From positions 1 through 64,000 of IMG/VR virus record IMGVR_UViG_3300025280_000026: a stretch of 64,000 nucleotides of DNA; one strand, written 5' to 3'. Positions 1-9,532 of the stretch are shown in pieces. The first letter of the stretch is position 1; every line of letters begins with the position of its first letter. This stretch comes from a virus. The notes under the pieces were generated by a model, which had not been told where the DNA came from, made no database searches, and was given only the letters and a program-made list of their open reading frames with translations. Made by a program: the position numbers and the translations under genes.

Positions 1-132
1 AACCAGGCCCAAACTCCGTCGGCCGGCCCGTCGCAACAACTCAGAACACCACGCACCGAAATGGCGACCCCAAGCCCAGGAACTGGCCCGGGTACCAGGA
101 ATGGTGGTACTACCGGTAGAGGTGGCTACTAA
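1..132 (+). CDS. C-terminal fragment of an unknown protein (5' end outside window)
   Basis: The reading frame is open from base 1 and gives 43 residues ending in GRGGY. They are rich in Pro, Gly, Thr and Ser, typical of a disordered tail, with no recognisable domain. Its TAA stop shares one base with the ATG of the next gene (TAATG), so the two are probably translationally coupled and belong to the same virion-protein operon. Function cannot be assigned from this fragment. Confidence 0.6.
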   Translation, partial: NQAQTPSAGPSQQLRTPRTEMATPSPGTGPGTRNGGTTGRGGY

Positions 133-3100
133 TGTCAATTGAAAAACTGTATATAAATACACACTTTATAACAAAGAATAAACAAACCCCGACCCGCGTG
201 GATCTCCTTGCGAAGCATCGTGGTTATTTTTATAACTTGGAAGGAGGCATGCAAGGTGGCCAAGGTACTACGGAATTCAATGAAAAAGGAATTACCGTTT
301 CTTTTGGAACACCAACAGAAGTAGGTGCTAACGCTTATGGAGGCTGCTTCGAGTTCAATGACATTTATAGATCATATCCAGTTTTTATAAGGTCCAGTGA
401 TGTTACAACAAAAGATCCAATTCAGGGCGCCCCCGATGGCCCGCCTAGAGACAAAGCCGGCAGGACATTAGGAATGTGGACCAAGCTTTTGTTTGGCACC
501 GGGCCAGATGGAACAGATCCTTTGATTCCGGTGATGCTCGCCGGCGGTACAGAACTAATACCATTTGGCCAAGATGGTTTATTAACAAAAGCGTTTTTTA
601 ATACAAGGTATTATGATTATTCTTTTAAGCAAATGATACCAACAAGTCCACAAATGGCGGTACAAGGCGCAAACGGCATGGGCAGCGTCTTGAACCAGTT
701 CTCGCCCTCTCACCAGCTTGCCTCATCATACTCTTATTACGTAGAAGAATACGAAGACTATGTGGCGAATACAGAAATTGGTGAGATTTCTTTACCATAC
801 ATATATAATTTTATTGATGAAATTCATAATTCTAACTTAGATAATCCCTTTTCCTCCTTAGAACAAACAAAGACATTCTTTTGGAATGATCCAAAATGTA
901 ATATGTTTTTGGGAGGGAGCAACACCCCAGTTATTCTTTTCAATGACGCGGGTACTACTACACCATTCGCGCTAAACCTCCCCAGCAATGGATTCGGGCT
1001 CGATCCCCAGGTAGTTGATTTCGCGCCTTCTATAAGCGAACCGTTTAGAGATATAGCACAATTCCAACAAAAAATGTTAGGCGCTAAACTGGACAATATC
1101 GATACTTTATACGAAGGTCAATATAACAAAAATATAACTCCTAGATTGCAAGAATATTTTAAAAAATGGGCCCTTGAGGCTTCATTGCCATCAGTTCCAG
1201 TAGTAAAAGAGGGAGAGGAGTCTCTTGAAGCGCAGTTCGGAGGTTCTGAAGAATATTTATACACAATTGAAAGAGCAAAAAATATTAGAAAACTTCTTGA
1301 ATATAAATATAAAAATATCTTTTTTAGACAATCAGAACTAATGGATTATAATAATACCAAAGACTTGTTTCCAATGGCCACCAGAATTAGCGTTGATAAC
1401 ATACCCAATATTAATTCTGATGATGGTTGGCTCAGGGTATCCACAGCAAATAATAGTTTCCGAGGTTTGTTAAAGTCCTGGAAGTTTTATGAAAACGTTT
1501 TTGAAAAATTGGCCGATACAACAGCACAACCTTTTTTAAAGGCTTTCATCGGCGGAAAAGCTCAAACCGAGGAAGGGTATGATTCAGAATATTTATATCC
1601 TCGCACTTTAGACGAAGAAGACGATTCCTTTGATGGAAGAACAAAATTTACTACAGTAAAAATTAATAATGAAACAGGTAAAACAACCGCGGAACTGCCT
1701 TCAAATGTTAAAATGCTTGATTTCAAAGAATTTATTAAAGAGTTGAAAGATCCTGATGGAGATTATGTTTATAAAGAAGAAGGTGGTTTTGACGTAGGTG
1801 CTGAAAACCACAAATCAATCAGGTATGCAGCAGTCGGAATTAATAAAGAATTAGGCCAAGGAGACGGTTATGTTGAAGGTTCTATACAAGATCCGGTAGA
1901 ACAAGGCGGCGGGCCCGCGCCGCTATTGGCTGACTATTTTTCGCAAGACATATATGATTTTGTTCATACAATTTTTGATGTTTCAGTGATGGACGTGCAG
2001 TGGCCAGACGGCTCCGGCGGAGCCGGCTCCGGCACCGAGGATCCCCATATGTTCTTTAAAGCATATAGTGAAATTTTAGGCATTAGAGTATCGAAGCACG
2101 AAATAGATGAAACAACCGGAGAACCAAAAGCACAACCAATACAAAATATATATTTCCCAAACAGTTCTTTAGTTGATTATAACGCACAAACTGAACAAAA
2201 AATGTTTCCAACATGGGAAATTGATTATCTGGATAGTCACGTAAAATATGGTAAAAAATATCATTATAAGACTCATCTGATAACAGCTGTTATTGGGAAG
2301 AGATACTTCTATAGAAATTTGACTGCACCACACCTGGATACTGATGGCGAAAAACAATATTTTCAAGCGACACTAGAGATGGTTGTTGAACCGTCTGTAG
2401 TTATAATGGAGGTACCTTATTCAACTATAGGAACAGTACCGGTTATAAGCCCACCACCGTTACCGCCGTCACCCGAATTCATTCCTAGTCAAGAAACTCC
2501 TGGAGTTGTAAAAATCTTGCTTTTGAACGACAATACCAGTGCCTACCGCTTTCCAATGCCTGTTGAAGATTACGATAAAGAATTTTATAGTTCTGTGATT
2601 TCTTCCCAAAATTTGACAGGCGACCATGCCGGAAAAATATTTTTTGCAAGCGATGAGGACGTCTCCGGATACAGAATTTATAGGTTGGATGAAAAACCTT
2701 TGGCGCTAACTGATTTTGCTGATTCTTATACATTTGTAAGTACTGATCTCGACGCCACTCACTACAATGATGTATTAAGTTTAAATACAAAATATTATTA
2801 CATGTTTAGAACAATTGATGGCCACGACGGGCCCTCAAATCCATCCCATATATATGAATTGGAACTGGTATCTCTAGCCGACGGTGTTACTAATATAGCT
2901 GTTTACCCCGTAATTAAAGTCTATACAATCAGCGAGTTTTTTAAACCAGAAGCCTTTCCAAACAAAAGAACGTTCAGAAGATATATTCATATTAAACCTT
3001 CTAAAAATCAATCTCAAATTTCTAACCTTGAAAAATTATTATCTGATGACGCTTACAAATTATCCATAGAAGATCCAGACACAGGAGAAATTACAAAAGA

Positions 3101-3380
3101 ATTCTCAGATGAATGGAATAAATATTCTGAAAATTATACAATTAAAAAGACAGAGTTCCCGACTTTCGGCGCTGCGTCCCCCGAAGGAAGATATATCATT
3201 GGTTCAAAAATAGGCCACGGTGTTTCTACACTTAAAAATAGAAAAATTAAAATTAGATTAACATCTAAACAGACAGGGCGTAAAATGGACTTGAATTTAA
3301 ATTTTAAACATACACACTTTCCGTATGATCCAAAACATCCGGATAAAAATGAAAATGTGCCCGATCAAGAGGATATTTAA
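132..3380 (+). CDS. Large virion structural protein, FN3-like segment near C-terminus
   Basis: A 1082-residue soluble protein with no signal peptide or membrane segment. Residues about 820-915 have the alternating strands and YRIYR / YYYMFRTID pattern of a fibronectin type III-like domain, as found in surface-exposed phage tail and fibre proteins. A Pro-rich linker (near residue 775) separates it from the N-terminal part, which I do not recognise. It lies at the head of a run of structural genes, coupled to the gene before it. Function as a tail or whisker component is inference from size, domain and neighbours; the exact virion position is unknown. Confidence 0.55.
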   Translation: MSIEKLYINTHFITKNKQTPTRVDLLAKHRGYFYNLEGGMQGGQGTTEFNEKGITVSFGTPTEVGANAYGGCFEFNDIYRSYPVFIRSSDVTTKDPIQGAPDGPPRDKAGRTLGMWTKLLFGTGPDGTDPLIPVMLAGGTELIPFGQDGLLTKAFFNTRYYDYSFKQMIPTSPQMAVQGANGMGSVLNQFSPSHQLASSYSYYVEEYEDYVANTEIGEISLPYIYNFIDEIHNSNLDNPFSSLEQTKTFFWNDPKCNMFLGGSNTPVILFNDAGTTTPFALNLPSNGFGLDPQVVDFAPSISEPFRDIAQFQQKMLGAKLDNIDTLYEGQYNKNITPRLQEYFKKWALEASLPSVPVVKEGEESLEAQFGGSEEYLYTIERAKNIRKLLEYKYKNIFFRQSELMDYNNTKDLFPMATRISVDNIPNINSDDGWLRVSTANNSFRGLLKSWKFYENVFEKLADTTAQPFLKAFIGGKAQTEEGYDSEYLYPRTLDEEDDSFDGRTKFTTVKINNETGKTTAELPSNVKMLDFKEFIKELKDPDGDYVYKEEGGFDVGAENHKSIRYAAVGINKELGQGDGYVEGSIQDPVEQGGGPAPLLADYFSQDIYDFVHTIFDVSVMDVQWPDGSGGAGSGTEDPHMFFKAYSEILGIRVSKHEIDETTGEPKAQPIQNIYFPNSSLVDYNAQTEQKMFPTWEIDYLDSHVKYGKKYHYKTHLITAVIGKRYFYRNLTAPHLDTDGEKQYFQATLEMVVEPSVVIMEVPYSTIGTVPVISPPPLPPSPEFIPSQETPGVVKILLLNDNTSAYRFPMPVEDYDKEFYSSVISSQNLTGDHAGKIFFASDEDVSGYRIYRLDEKPLALTDFADSYTFVSTDLDATHYNDVLSLNTKYYYMFRTIDGHDGPSNPSHIYELELVSLADGVTNIAVYPVIKVYTISEFFKPEAFPNKRTFRRYIHIKPSKNQSQISNLEKLLSDDAYKLSIEDPDTGEITKEFSDEWNKYSENYTIKKTEFPTFGAASPEGRYIIGSKIGHGVSTLKNRKIKIRLTSKQTGRKMDLNLNFKHTHFPYDPKHPDKNENVPDQEDI

Positions 3381-3410
3381 TCAAAATGGTTGGTAACGTT
3401 TCGGATACAC

Positions 3411-3419
3411 ACTATTTAT
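3411..3419 (+). promoter_or_regulatory. ACTATTTAT promoter-like nonamer
   Basis: First copy of a nonamer that recurs upstream of about ten transcription units here. This copy continues as ACTATTTATAAATA, so it also contains a perfect T4-late-type TATAAATA on the + strand. It lies in the 95-base gap before the next structural gene, whose ATG is 65 bases downstream and preceded by CAGGAG. Confidence 0.5.
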
Positions 3420-3475
3420 AAATACAAATAAATATTTGAAACTAATTAATAATTAGCGAATACAGGAGTTAAATA

Positions 3476-4471
3476 ATGGCGTTCTTAGACAATTCTGGTG
3501 ATATAATTTTAGATGCCGTGCTGACCGATGCAGGAAGGCTGGCATTAGCAAGAGGCGACGGCACATTCAAAATTGTATCCTTTGCACTAGCCGATGACGA
3601 GATCGATTATGGTCTTTACAACAAAAACCATCCAAGTGGTTCTGCTTACTATGATTTGGAGGTTTTGCAGACTCCTGTGTTAGAGGCTGTAACTAATAAC
3701 TCTGTCAGCTTAAAATCAAAGCTGGTTTCGTATTCTGACCCAAATATACTTTACATGCCAGTTCTTAAAACAAATACTGTTGCCGATGGAAAGAACACAA
3801 AACTGTCGACAGATACTGCAGCCACAGGATTATATGTAATTGCAGTTGATCAAACAACGATGAACAAAATTGGCACAGTTAATGCCCAACCGGGTGTCTT
3901 AAATGGGGTGAACCCATCACGCCGCGCTTCGTACATTCGGATTGACCAAGGTCTAGATACAACTGAATTACCTAAAGACAGGAGACTGTCGCCAGACCAA
4001 CTTGAAACTCAGTACACTATTGAAATGGATAATAGATTAGGATTTCCTGTAAGTTTGAATGGAAACCAACGTCCCAACCTGAGATTTATCGATGATGATA
4101 ATATTGCGACGTATCTTTTATCTAGTACTAGAGACCGCGGAGGCACTCTCTCCTCCACCGGTGGCTTTGTTAGCGATGTTTTAGGACAGTCCCGAGAAGA
4201 AATCTTGACTCAAGCTACAGACACAGAGAGTGTATTGGCCGGCCCACCGGGATCTAAAATACAATTTAAAATGGCTACGACAATCGACTTACAATCAGAT
4301 ACAAATTACTTTTTGTTTAAAAGGCTAGGAAGTACTAGTACTTTTACTGATTCCGCTGGAGTGACATTTAATATAAGATTTATTGACACGTTAATTAGAG
4401 TAACCGCCCTAACAACTGGTTATTCGATTGATGTGCCGGTAAGGTTTATTAAATATGACTCTTCGCTTTAA
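3476..4471 (+). CDS. Virion structural protein of the MAFLDNSGDIILDAVLTDAG type
   Basis: 331 residues, starting at an ATG with CAGGAG upstream. The N-terminus (DILDAVLTDAGR..LARGDG.FKI..FALADDEIDY) is a conserved block that I recognise from structural proteins of large marine myophages, though I know of no defined function for it. The protein is soluble with a predicted beta-rich C-terminal half. It is followed 24 bases later by two related structural genes, so it probably belongs to the same tail or whisker assembly. Assignment as virion protein is by family resemblance and context. Confidence 0.6.
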   Translation: MAFLDNSGDIILDAVLTDAGRLALARGDGTFKIVSFALADDEIDYGLYNKNHPSGSAYYDLEVLQTPVLEAVTNNSVSLKSKLVSYSDPNILYMPVLKTNTVADGKNTKLSTDTAATGLYVIAVDQTTMNKIGTVNAQPGVLNGVNPSRRASYIRIDQGLDTTELPKDRRLSPDQLETQYTIEMDNRLGFPVSLNGNQRPNLRFIDDDNIATYLLSSTRDRGGTLSSTGGFVSDVLGQSREEILTQATDTESVLAGPPGSKIQFKMATTIDLQSDTNYFLFKRLGSTSTFTDSAGVTFNIRFIDTLIRVTALTTGYSIDVPVRFIKYDSSL

Positions 4472-4495
4472 AATAAATGAAAATGGAGAATAAAG

Positions 4496-5671
4496 ATGGC
4501 ATCTACTTATAAAACTTTTGGAAATGGAGATATCCAAAATACGAGAACACTGTTACACGAATCAATTCCGATTACTGGTTCCATAACATCGGGTACATAT
4601 TTACCAAGTTACCCAGTGGAAGGGAATATCAAGAACTACTCCCACAATATGTTTCAATCTGTATATGATTATCCATATTTAAGTTCTTCGGCAAATCATA
4701 TATTTGATATATCATTAGGCTACTCTTCACAATCTCCAGTTTCATCTTCCAGCAACAAACATAACGCGAAGAAAATTAACATTTATAATACTTTTGCTCA
4801 ACAACTAGTTGGCTATGAGGCGACCGGTTCTTCGAAGAAAATCAAAAGATTTGATAAGGACGGAGATGAAACAACGACAACAGATAAAATTGATGAAGCT
4901 TACTTCCTTACATTCTCACGACTGTTAACAAAAGATGAGATTAAGAAAGGATCTTTTAAATTAGATCTTGGAGTAAGTGGTAATTTTTGGAAGCCATTCC
5001 GCAAAGCTAGAATTCGAATTGATGATGCACACGCCGCCGGCGCCGATGGAAATTTTAAAATTAATTCACCGGCCGGTGAATATGCAATTCTAAAAGCACG
5101 TAATCTTACGACGAATGATGGCGGGGCAGGAGGCCCCATCAATCATAATTCTGGCAACTCTGATAAGAACGGAGTTAGCGTTGGTTTGATTTATTATCAA
5201 GCCGGTATCGTTGTACTCACAGCCTCTATTTTCCAAGCCGCCGGCCTAGGTCTTTTGAGCGCATCTGTTGCCGATGCCTCGGTTGGACCCAACCTGGTTG
5301 CTTCGGGTACTGCCGCTAACGCAGGTCCACATATGAAAGCACACCTCACCGGCACCACAATATCCGGCGCCTCAGATGCTTTCCGAAACAGGTTATATAA
5401 CGTTCAGTTTAATAACACTACAGAGTTACATTCAACTCTTTATTTCTGTCGTGTTAACAATACTGATTTTAATTATAGTACAAATCCAACATATGTATCT
5501 TCAAGTAAAGTCGTTGTTAAGGAAGCCGCTTTAGATCAATCAGTATCTTATATTACGTCCGTTGGTCTTTACGGAGCTAATAATGAATTGCTAGCGGTTG
5601 GCAAGCTCTCGGAACCCCTTAAAAAGACTCCTAATAATGAACTGACTTTAAGAGTAAGATTAGATTATTAA
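4496..5671 (+). CDS. Virion structural protein, paralogue of the next gene
   Basis: 391 residues, no signal peptide or membrane helix, start preceded by GGAGAATAAAG. The last 35 residues (YITSVGLYG..NELLAVGKL.EPLKK then ..LRVRLDY) match the end of the following protein (YISKIGIYD..KNLIGIAKLANPIKK, ..FKLKLDI). Both also carry an internal N-x-S-x-NPTY or N-x-S-NNLTY element shortly before this tail. The pair therefore arose by duplication and shares a terminal domain, likely an attachment or assembly module. Function unknown beyond probable virion component. Confidence 0.6.
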   Translation: MASTYKTFGNGDIQNTRTLLHESIPITGSITSGTYLPSYPVEGNIKNYSHNMFQSVYDYPYLSSSANHIFDISLGYSSQSPVSSSSNKHNAKKINIYNTFAQQLVGYEATGSSKKIKRFDKDGDETTTTDKIDEAYFLTFSRLLTKDEIKKGSFKLDLGVSGNFWKPFRKARIRIDDAHAAGADGNFKINSPAGEYAILKARNLTTNDGGAGGPINHNSGNSDKNGVSVGLIYYQAGIVVLTASIFQAAGLGLLSASVADASVGPNLVASGTAANAGPHMKAHLTGTTISGASDAFRNRLYNVQFNNTTELHSTLYFCRVNNTDFNYSTNPTYVSSSKVVVKEAALDQSVSYITSVGLYGANNELLAVGKLSEPLKKTPNNELTLRVRLDY

Positions 5672-5692
5672 AAGAAGAAGAAGAATGAAAAC

Positions 5693-7372
5693 ATGCCTTT
5701 CTACAAATTTGAAAAAAATGATAAATTCTTTAATATAGTCAAAGCTTATCCTAAAAATACATTTTCTGTTTGGAGCGGCTCTGTTTTCTACAATAATCAA
5801 AGCTCTTCAGTCCCACGCCGCGGCGCCATAGCCGACGGTGTAACCGGCGTGGATCCAGATCAAAAAAGTGGTTATCTTAATTTGTTTGAGGCCAATGTGA
5901 ACAGAAGATACGGCCAGGGAACACAAGATAATGGCACTGATATATCACTAATCACGCCGTTCCGGATTAAAGACGTTGGCGATTTAACTTCATTTAAAAA
6001 CATTGGCCAAGATAAATATTTTGCCGATTATGATCAAGGAGACACATTAGTTGGTTCGTACCCTTTAACTTCTAGCATTACGAGAATATTTTATAATTAT
6101 GCAGGAAATGATTATAAAAGTACTGGTGGCCACCTTTCGATCGATTTTCCTATTATAGGAGGGGATGGTGCAATAAGAGCTAATAAATTACCGAATGATA
6201 CTTACACGCAAGTTATTATGTCTGGCACTACCGACGGTCAAAAATTGAACTGGATCCTCGGACCCGGCGGCTGGACACTCGCCGGAAACTTTTATAAGAC
6301 AGTTTACAATGGAGCTGACGGCAAAGGCATAAAGAATATTTTCTTTTCTGGTTCGGTATGGTACGACAATGAAAAGAGTGTGCCCTTCGGCGGCCCTCCG
6401 TTGACGCCTGGTACACAACTAGTTTATGACTCAAAAGGTCGACGCCGCCGCTATTTAGAAGCGCTTAAAAATACATTAAATTATTATACATATTTGAGTC
6501 CTCATTATAAGTATGTTTCACACGTGCGTAAGGATGGAGAGAGAAATTTTGGTAAAGTTAGATTAAACATGATCAGCATACCTTCAATTTTTTATGGTTC
6601 TTCAATTAAAAAAGGATCTGTTTTTCTTAAATATTATATAACTGGCACTCTTGTTGGTGAGTTGGCGGATATTAAAAGAAATGGAGAACTTGTGCAAGTC
6701 GGCCCCACTGGTAGCACTGGAAGCGGTTCCATTGCAGGTGTCGCTCTTTATAATGAAGGTGTGTTGCTTCTTACGGCTAGCCACGATTTAAGTCATCCGA
6801 ACGGCCCACAACATACAGAAAAATATATTTCTGAAGGAGCAAAAGTTGCAGCTGATTATCCTAATTGGTTATACTGGGGTGCCTCCATGCGAGAGACCAC
6901 GATATATAATTCTGGTTCTGCCCCAACAGTCTTAGATGTTCGTGCAATGAGTGGTTCTTACGGCACGTGGCTAACACAACCAGTCTTTTGTCCTTCTTCT
7001 AGTTTCTCTTTGGAGTTCCAAGGAACCAACCACGTTAACACAATGACAATGTTTGCACACGCCCCCAAAGGCAAATTAAATCATTCGAATAATTTAACAT
7101 ACCTTGATTACGAAAGTAGTATAACAGGCAGTAGTCAATTCGGCCCAGAAACCAGCAAGAGAAGTTATGTTGAATATGAAAAAGTCAAGATCAAGAACAC
7201 AAGCAAAAGTCAATTTAAAAATTATGAGGAAGATTTTGAAAAACAGGTTTACATTTCTAAGATAGGTATATATGACAAAGATAAGAATTTAATTGGTATC
7301 GCAAAACTTGCCAACCCTATTAAAAAGAAAGAAGACAGGGATTTTACATTTAAATTAAAGCTTGATATTTGA
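5693..7372 (+). CDS. Virion structural protein, paralogue of the preceding gene
   Basis: 559 residues, following an AAGAAGAAGAATG-type leader. It repeats the C-terminal domain of its upstream neighbour (I-G-I/L-Y, aliphatic-rich strand, K-L-x-x-P-x-KK, final L-D-aromatic/I) but has a longer, more diverged N-terminal part of mixed beta content with many Gly, Ser and Tyr residues. It is the last gene of the structural run before the replication-type genes begin. Probably a tail or whisker protein; no enzyme motif seen. Confidence 0.6.
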   Translation: MPFYKFEKNDKFFNIVKAYPKNTFSVWSGSVFYNNQSSSVPRRGAIADGVTGVDPDQKSGYLNLFEANVNRRYGQGTQDNGTDISLITPFRIKDVGDLTSFKNIGQDKYFADYDQGDTLVGSYPLTSSITRIFYNYAGNDYKSTGGHLSIDFPIIGGDGAIRANKLPNDTYTQVIMSGTTDGQKLNWILGPGGWTLAGNFYKTVYNGADGKGIKNIFFSGSVWYDNEKSVPFGGPPLTPGTQLVYDSKGRRRRYLEALKNTLNYYTYLSPHYKYVSHVRKDGERNFGKVRLNMISIPSIFYGSSIKKGSVFLKYYITGTLVGELADIKRNGELVQVGPTGSTGSGSIAGVALYNEGVLLLTASHDLSHPNGPQHTEKYISEGAKVAADYPNWLYWGASMRETTIYNSGSAPTVLDVRAMSGSYGTWLTQPVFCPSSSFSLEFQGTNHVNTMTMFAHAPKGKLNHSNNLTYLDYESSITGSSQFGPETSKRSYVEYEKVKIKNTSKSQFKNYEEDFEKQVYISKIGIYDKDKNLIGIAKLANPIKKKEDRDFTFKLKLDI

Positions 7373-7386
7373 TATCATAATGATAT
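7372..7386. repeat. Perfect 7-bp inverted repeat over the resolvase start codon
   Basis: ATATCAT and ATGATAT flank a single central base. The right arm includes the first two bases of the ATG of the RuvC-like gene, which has no clear Shine-Dalgarno sequence. It could be a repressor operator or simply AT-rich sequence; there is no second copy to compare with. Confidence 0.3.
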
Positions 7387-7921
7387 GATTTTAGGACTAG
7401 ATGTAAGTACAAGTATAACTGGCGCAACAATACTTGACAAAGAAGGTAATGTTGTTTATAATGAAGCTTGGGATACAAGAAAATTTAAAAATTTCTTTAA
7501 GAAGGTAGAATATGTTAAAGAACACATTAGCCAGCTTTGTAACGGTGGCTACGGAATCAAAAGAGTATTTATCGAGCAATCTCTCCAATCTTTTAGGCCT
7601 GGATTCTCATCTGCAAAGACTCTTTCAACTCTTGCTCGTTTTAATGGGGTGGTGTCGTGGTTGGTATATGGAGTATTACAGATTGAGCCTGAATATATAG
7701 CAGCAACTAGCGCAAGAAAAACGTGTGGGATAACAGTTCCGAGAGGACAAAAAGGAAAACAGGTTGTAATACAATATGTACTTGACAATATCCCAGAGGT
7801 TGTTATAACTTATACGAAGAATAATAATATTAAGCCCGAATGTTTTGACAAAGCAGATAGTTGGGTAGTCGCTAGAGCAGGTTATAATACGTGTCAGAAG
7901 GAAGAAAAGTTGGCATCCTAA
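7385..7921 (+). CDS. RuvC-like Holliday junction resolvase
   Basis: 178 residues with an RNase H-type fold. The acidic residues expected of the RuvC family are visible: D6 in the first strand (LGLDVSTS), E64 in VFIEQ, and the C-terminal FDKADSWVVA helix with D155 and D158. It would cleave branched recombination or replication intermediates before packaging, the role T4 gives to the unrelated gp49. The gene overlaps the primase gene after it by 31 bases, tying it to DNA metabolism. The start has no good ribosome binding site, so translation may depend on upstream coupling. Confidence 0.8.
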   Translation: MILGLDVSTSITGATILDKEGNVVYNEAWDTRKFKNFFKKVEYVKEHISQLCNGGYGIKRVFIEQSLQSFRPGFSSAKTLSTLARFNGVVSWLVYGVLQIEPEYIAATSARKTCGITVPRGQKGKQVVIQYVLDNIPEVVITYTKNNNIKPECFDKADSWVVARAGYNTCQKEEKLAS

Positions 7922-8835
7922 GAAAAGTCTTAGGTAATTTTTACAATTCAACTGAAGAGCTTCTTTTTTTCTGTCCAAAGTGCAATCACCACAAAAGAAA
8001 ACTATCGGTTAATGTTGGCAAAAATGTTTTCAAGTGTTGGATATGCGATTATCGTGGCATCTCAATACGTAAGCTAATTAGGAATCATGGTTCGTTTAAA
8101 GATCTTGCCGCGTGGTCTGAACTAACTAGTGAAGTTGACATATCATGTTTTAGTGCAGATCTTTTTAAAGAAGACCAGCCTTGGGAAGAACAGAAACTAG
8201 AGCTTCCAAAAGAATATATTTCCTTAGCTAATAGAAATTCATCGATGATTTCTCTAAGAGCAAGAAATTATTTGGCCAGCCGTGGTATTACAAAAAGAGA
8301 TTTTGTACGATGGAAGATTGGTTATTGTGAAACTGGTGAATACGGTGGACGTGTTATTGTTCCATCTTTTGGTAAAACTGGTTATGCAAATTATTTTATT
8401 GCCAGAACATTTATTGGTAATTGGAAGAAATATATGAACCCTCCAGCAAAACGAGATATTATCTTTAATGAGCTTTATTTAGATTTTGATAAAGATTTGG
8501 TTATTGTGGAAGGTGTTTTTGATGCCATCGTCTCCGGCCCTAATTCTATACCGATATTGGGATCAACGTTGCGAGAGAACTCTAAATTGTTCCAAGAGAT
8601 TGTTAAAAACGATTCAACAGTTTATATTGCTTTAGATCCAGATGCAGAGAAGAAAGCAGTATACCTAATTAAAAACCTTTTAAATTATGGTGTGGAAGTA
8701 CACAAAGTAAATATTGCTCCACACGGCGACGTCGGCGAAATGACAAGAAATGAATTTGAAAAGAGGAAAGAACAGTCTACGCTTGTGACTTCAGAGGACT
8801 ATTTACTTTTACATTTGAGTAGTCTTATGGGTTAA
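7891..8835 (+). CDS. DNA primase with CHC2-like zinc ribbon and TOPRIM domain
   Basis: 314 residues. A zinc ribbon is seen at C28-x2-C31 and C49-x2-C52, followed by a linker and a TOPRIM core with the glutamate in VIVEGVFDA (near residue 208) and the acidic pair in ALDPDAE (near residue 250). This is the layout of small phage primases of the gp61/DnaG type that make RNA primers for lagging-strand synthesis, here probably with the DnaB-type helicase 49 kb further on. The start used is a GTG inside the end of the resolvase gene; no strong ribosome binding site precedes it, so the exact N-terminus is uncertain by a few residues. Confidence 0.8.
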   Translation: MSEGRKVGILRKVLGNFYNSTEELLFFCPKCNHHKRKLSVNVGKNVFKCWICDYRGISIRKLIRNHGSFKDLAAWSELTSEVDISCFSADLFKEDQPWEEQKLELPKEYISLANRNSSMISLRARNYLASRGITKRDFVRWKIGYCETGEYGGRVIVPSFGKTGYANYFIARTFIGNWKKYMNPPAKRDIIFNELYLDFDKDLVIVEGVFDAIVSGPNSIPILGSTLRENSKLFQEIVKNDSTVYIALDPDAEKKAVYLIKNLLNYGVEVHKVNIAPHGDVGEMTRNEFEKRKEQSTLVTSEDYLLLHLSSLMG

Positions 8836-8862
8836 GTGTTTTAGGTTTTCTTCTTCGAAGAG

Positions 8863-8871
8863 ACTATTTAT
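8863..8871 (+). promoter_or_regulatory. ACTATTTAT promoter-like nonamer
   Basis: Exact match to the recurrent nonamer, in the 65-base gap after the primase gene and 38 bases before the ATG of a small membrane-protein gene. Confidence 0.45.
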
Positions 8872-8900
8872 TACTAGCAACATTTCATGGAGGAAATAAA

Positions 8901-8990
8901 ATGGAAAGTTTAGTTCAACTCGTTAAAAAGAATTGGTTACTTGTCGCCGCCGCGGCCCTCGTTCTCTTGGTAGTGCTTCGTAGCTGCTAA
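8901..8990 (+). CDS. 29-residue single-span membrane peptide
   Basis: A short gene with a strong ribosome binding site (TGGAGGAAATAAA before ATG). The product is MESLVQLVKKNW followed by about 15 hydrophobic residues (LLVAAAALVLLVVL) and ends RSC. Two lysines before the hydrophobic run suggest a membrane-anchored peptide with cytoplasmic N-terminus. It is the first gene after a promoter-like nonamer. Function is unknown; a holin-like or envelope-modifying role is possible but cannot be shown. Confidence 0.7.
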   Translation: MESLVQLVKKNWLLVAAAALVLLVVLRSC

Positions 8991-9028
8991 TGCCTTATAA
9001 AGTAAAAGGCAAAAAGAAAAAAGGTTAA
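8990..9028 (+). CDS. Possible 12-residue basic peptide MPYKVKGKKKKG
   Basis: The ATG shares a base with the preceding stop codon (TAATG) and the frame encodes MPYKVKGKKKKG. Tiny lysine-rich MPYK peptides occur in phages, which is the only reason to list it. It could equally be the leader of the next gene, because AAAAAGGTTAAATT within it supplies that gene's ribosome binding site. Confidence 0.3.
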   Translation: MPYKVKGKKKKG

Positions 9029-9031
9029 ATT

Positions 9032-9532
9032 ATGCAAATTGAAAAATCTAGATTAAAACAAATTATCAAAGAAGAAATGGACCGCTTAGAAGAAACTTTT
9101 ATGGTTGAACATAGTTGTGCCAATCATGTTTATGAAGACAAGACTGGTCAGCGTGGTACAACATTAGCTCATACACTATGTGAAGATGGTACAGTAACTC
9201 ATTATGATGTAGAATTCGATGATGAAATCAAATTGAATCTTCCAGTTTCTGATTTAACAATTATTACAGAACGAGTCCACAGTCACGCTGCCAAAATGCC
9301 AATGCCTGGATCCGACGGTGGCCATGAAGGCAAAATGACTAAAGAACAGTTAATTAATATGGCCGAACAAGCTCAAAAGCTTTTAGCCATGATTGAAAAC
9401 GGCGAAGAACTCGAAGAATGGGTGCAGCTTAAAATTATTAAAGCTTCAGACTATATAAATTCAGTATATAATCACTTACATGGTGAAGAAGTATTACACA
9501 GCATGGAATCTGGTGGAGGATGCGCAGAATGA
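9032..9532 (+). CDS. Unknown protein with N-terminal amphipathic IKEEM motif
   Basis: 166 residues. The first 20 residues (MQIEKSRLKQIIKEEMDRLE) form a charged amphipathic helix that is repeated at the start of the next gene's product and that I recognise from N-termini of many marine myophage proteins. The rest has a His-rich turn (VHSHAAKMPMPG..GGHEGK) and a helical C-terminal half; no enzyme family is recognised. The gene ends in an ATGA overlap with its neighbour. A role as a virion-internal or core-targeted protein is inference from the leader-like helix. Confidence 0.6.
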   Translation: MQIEKSRLKQIIKEEMDRLEETFMVEHSCANHVYEDKTGQRGTTLAHTLCEDGTVTHYDVEFDDEIKLNLPVSDLTIITERVHSHAAKMPMPGSDGGHEGKMTKEQLINMAEQAQKLLAMIENGEELEEWVQLKIIKASDYINSVYNHLHGEEVLHSMESGGGCAE

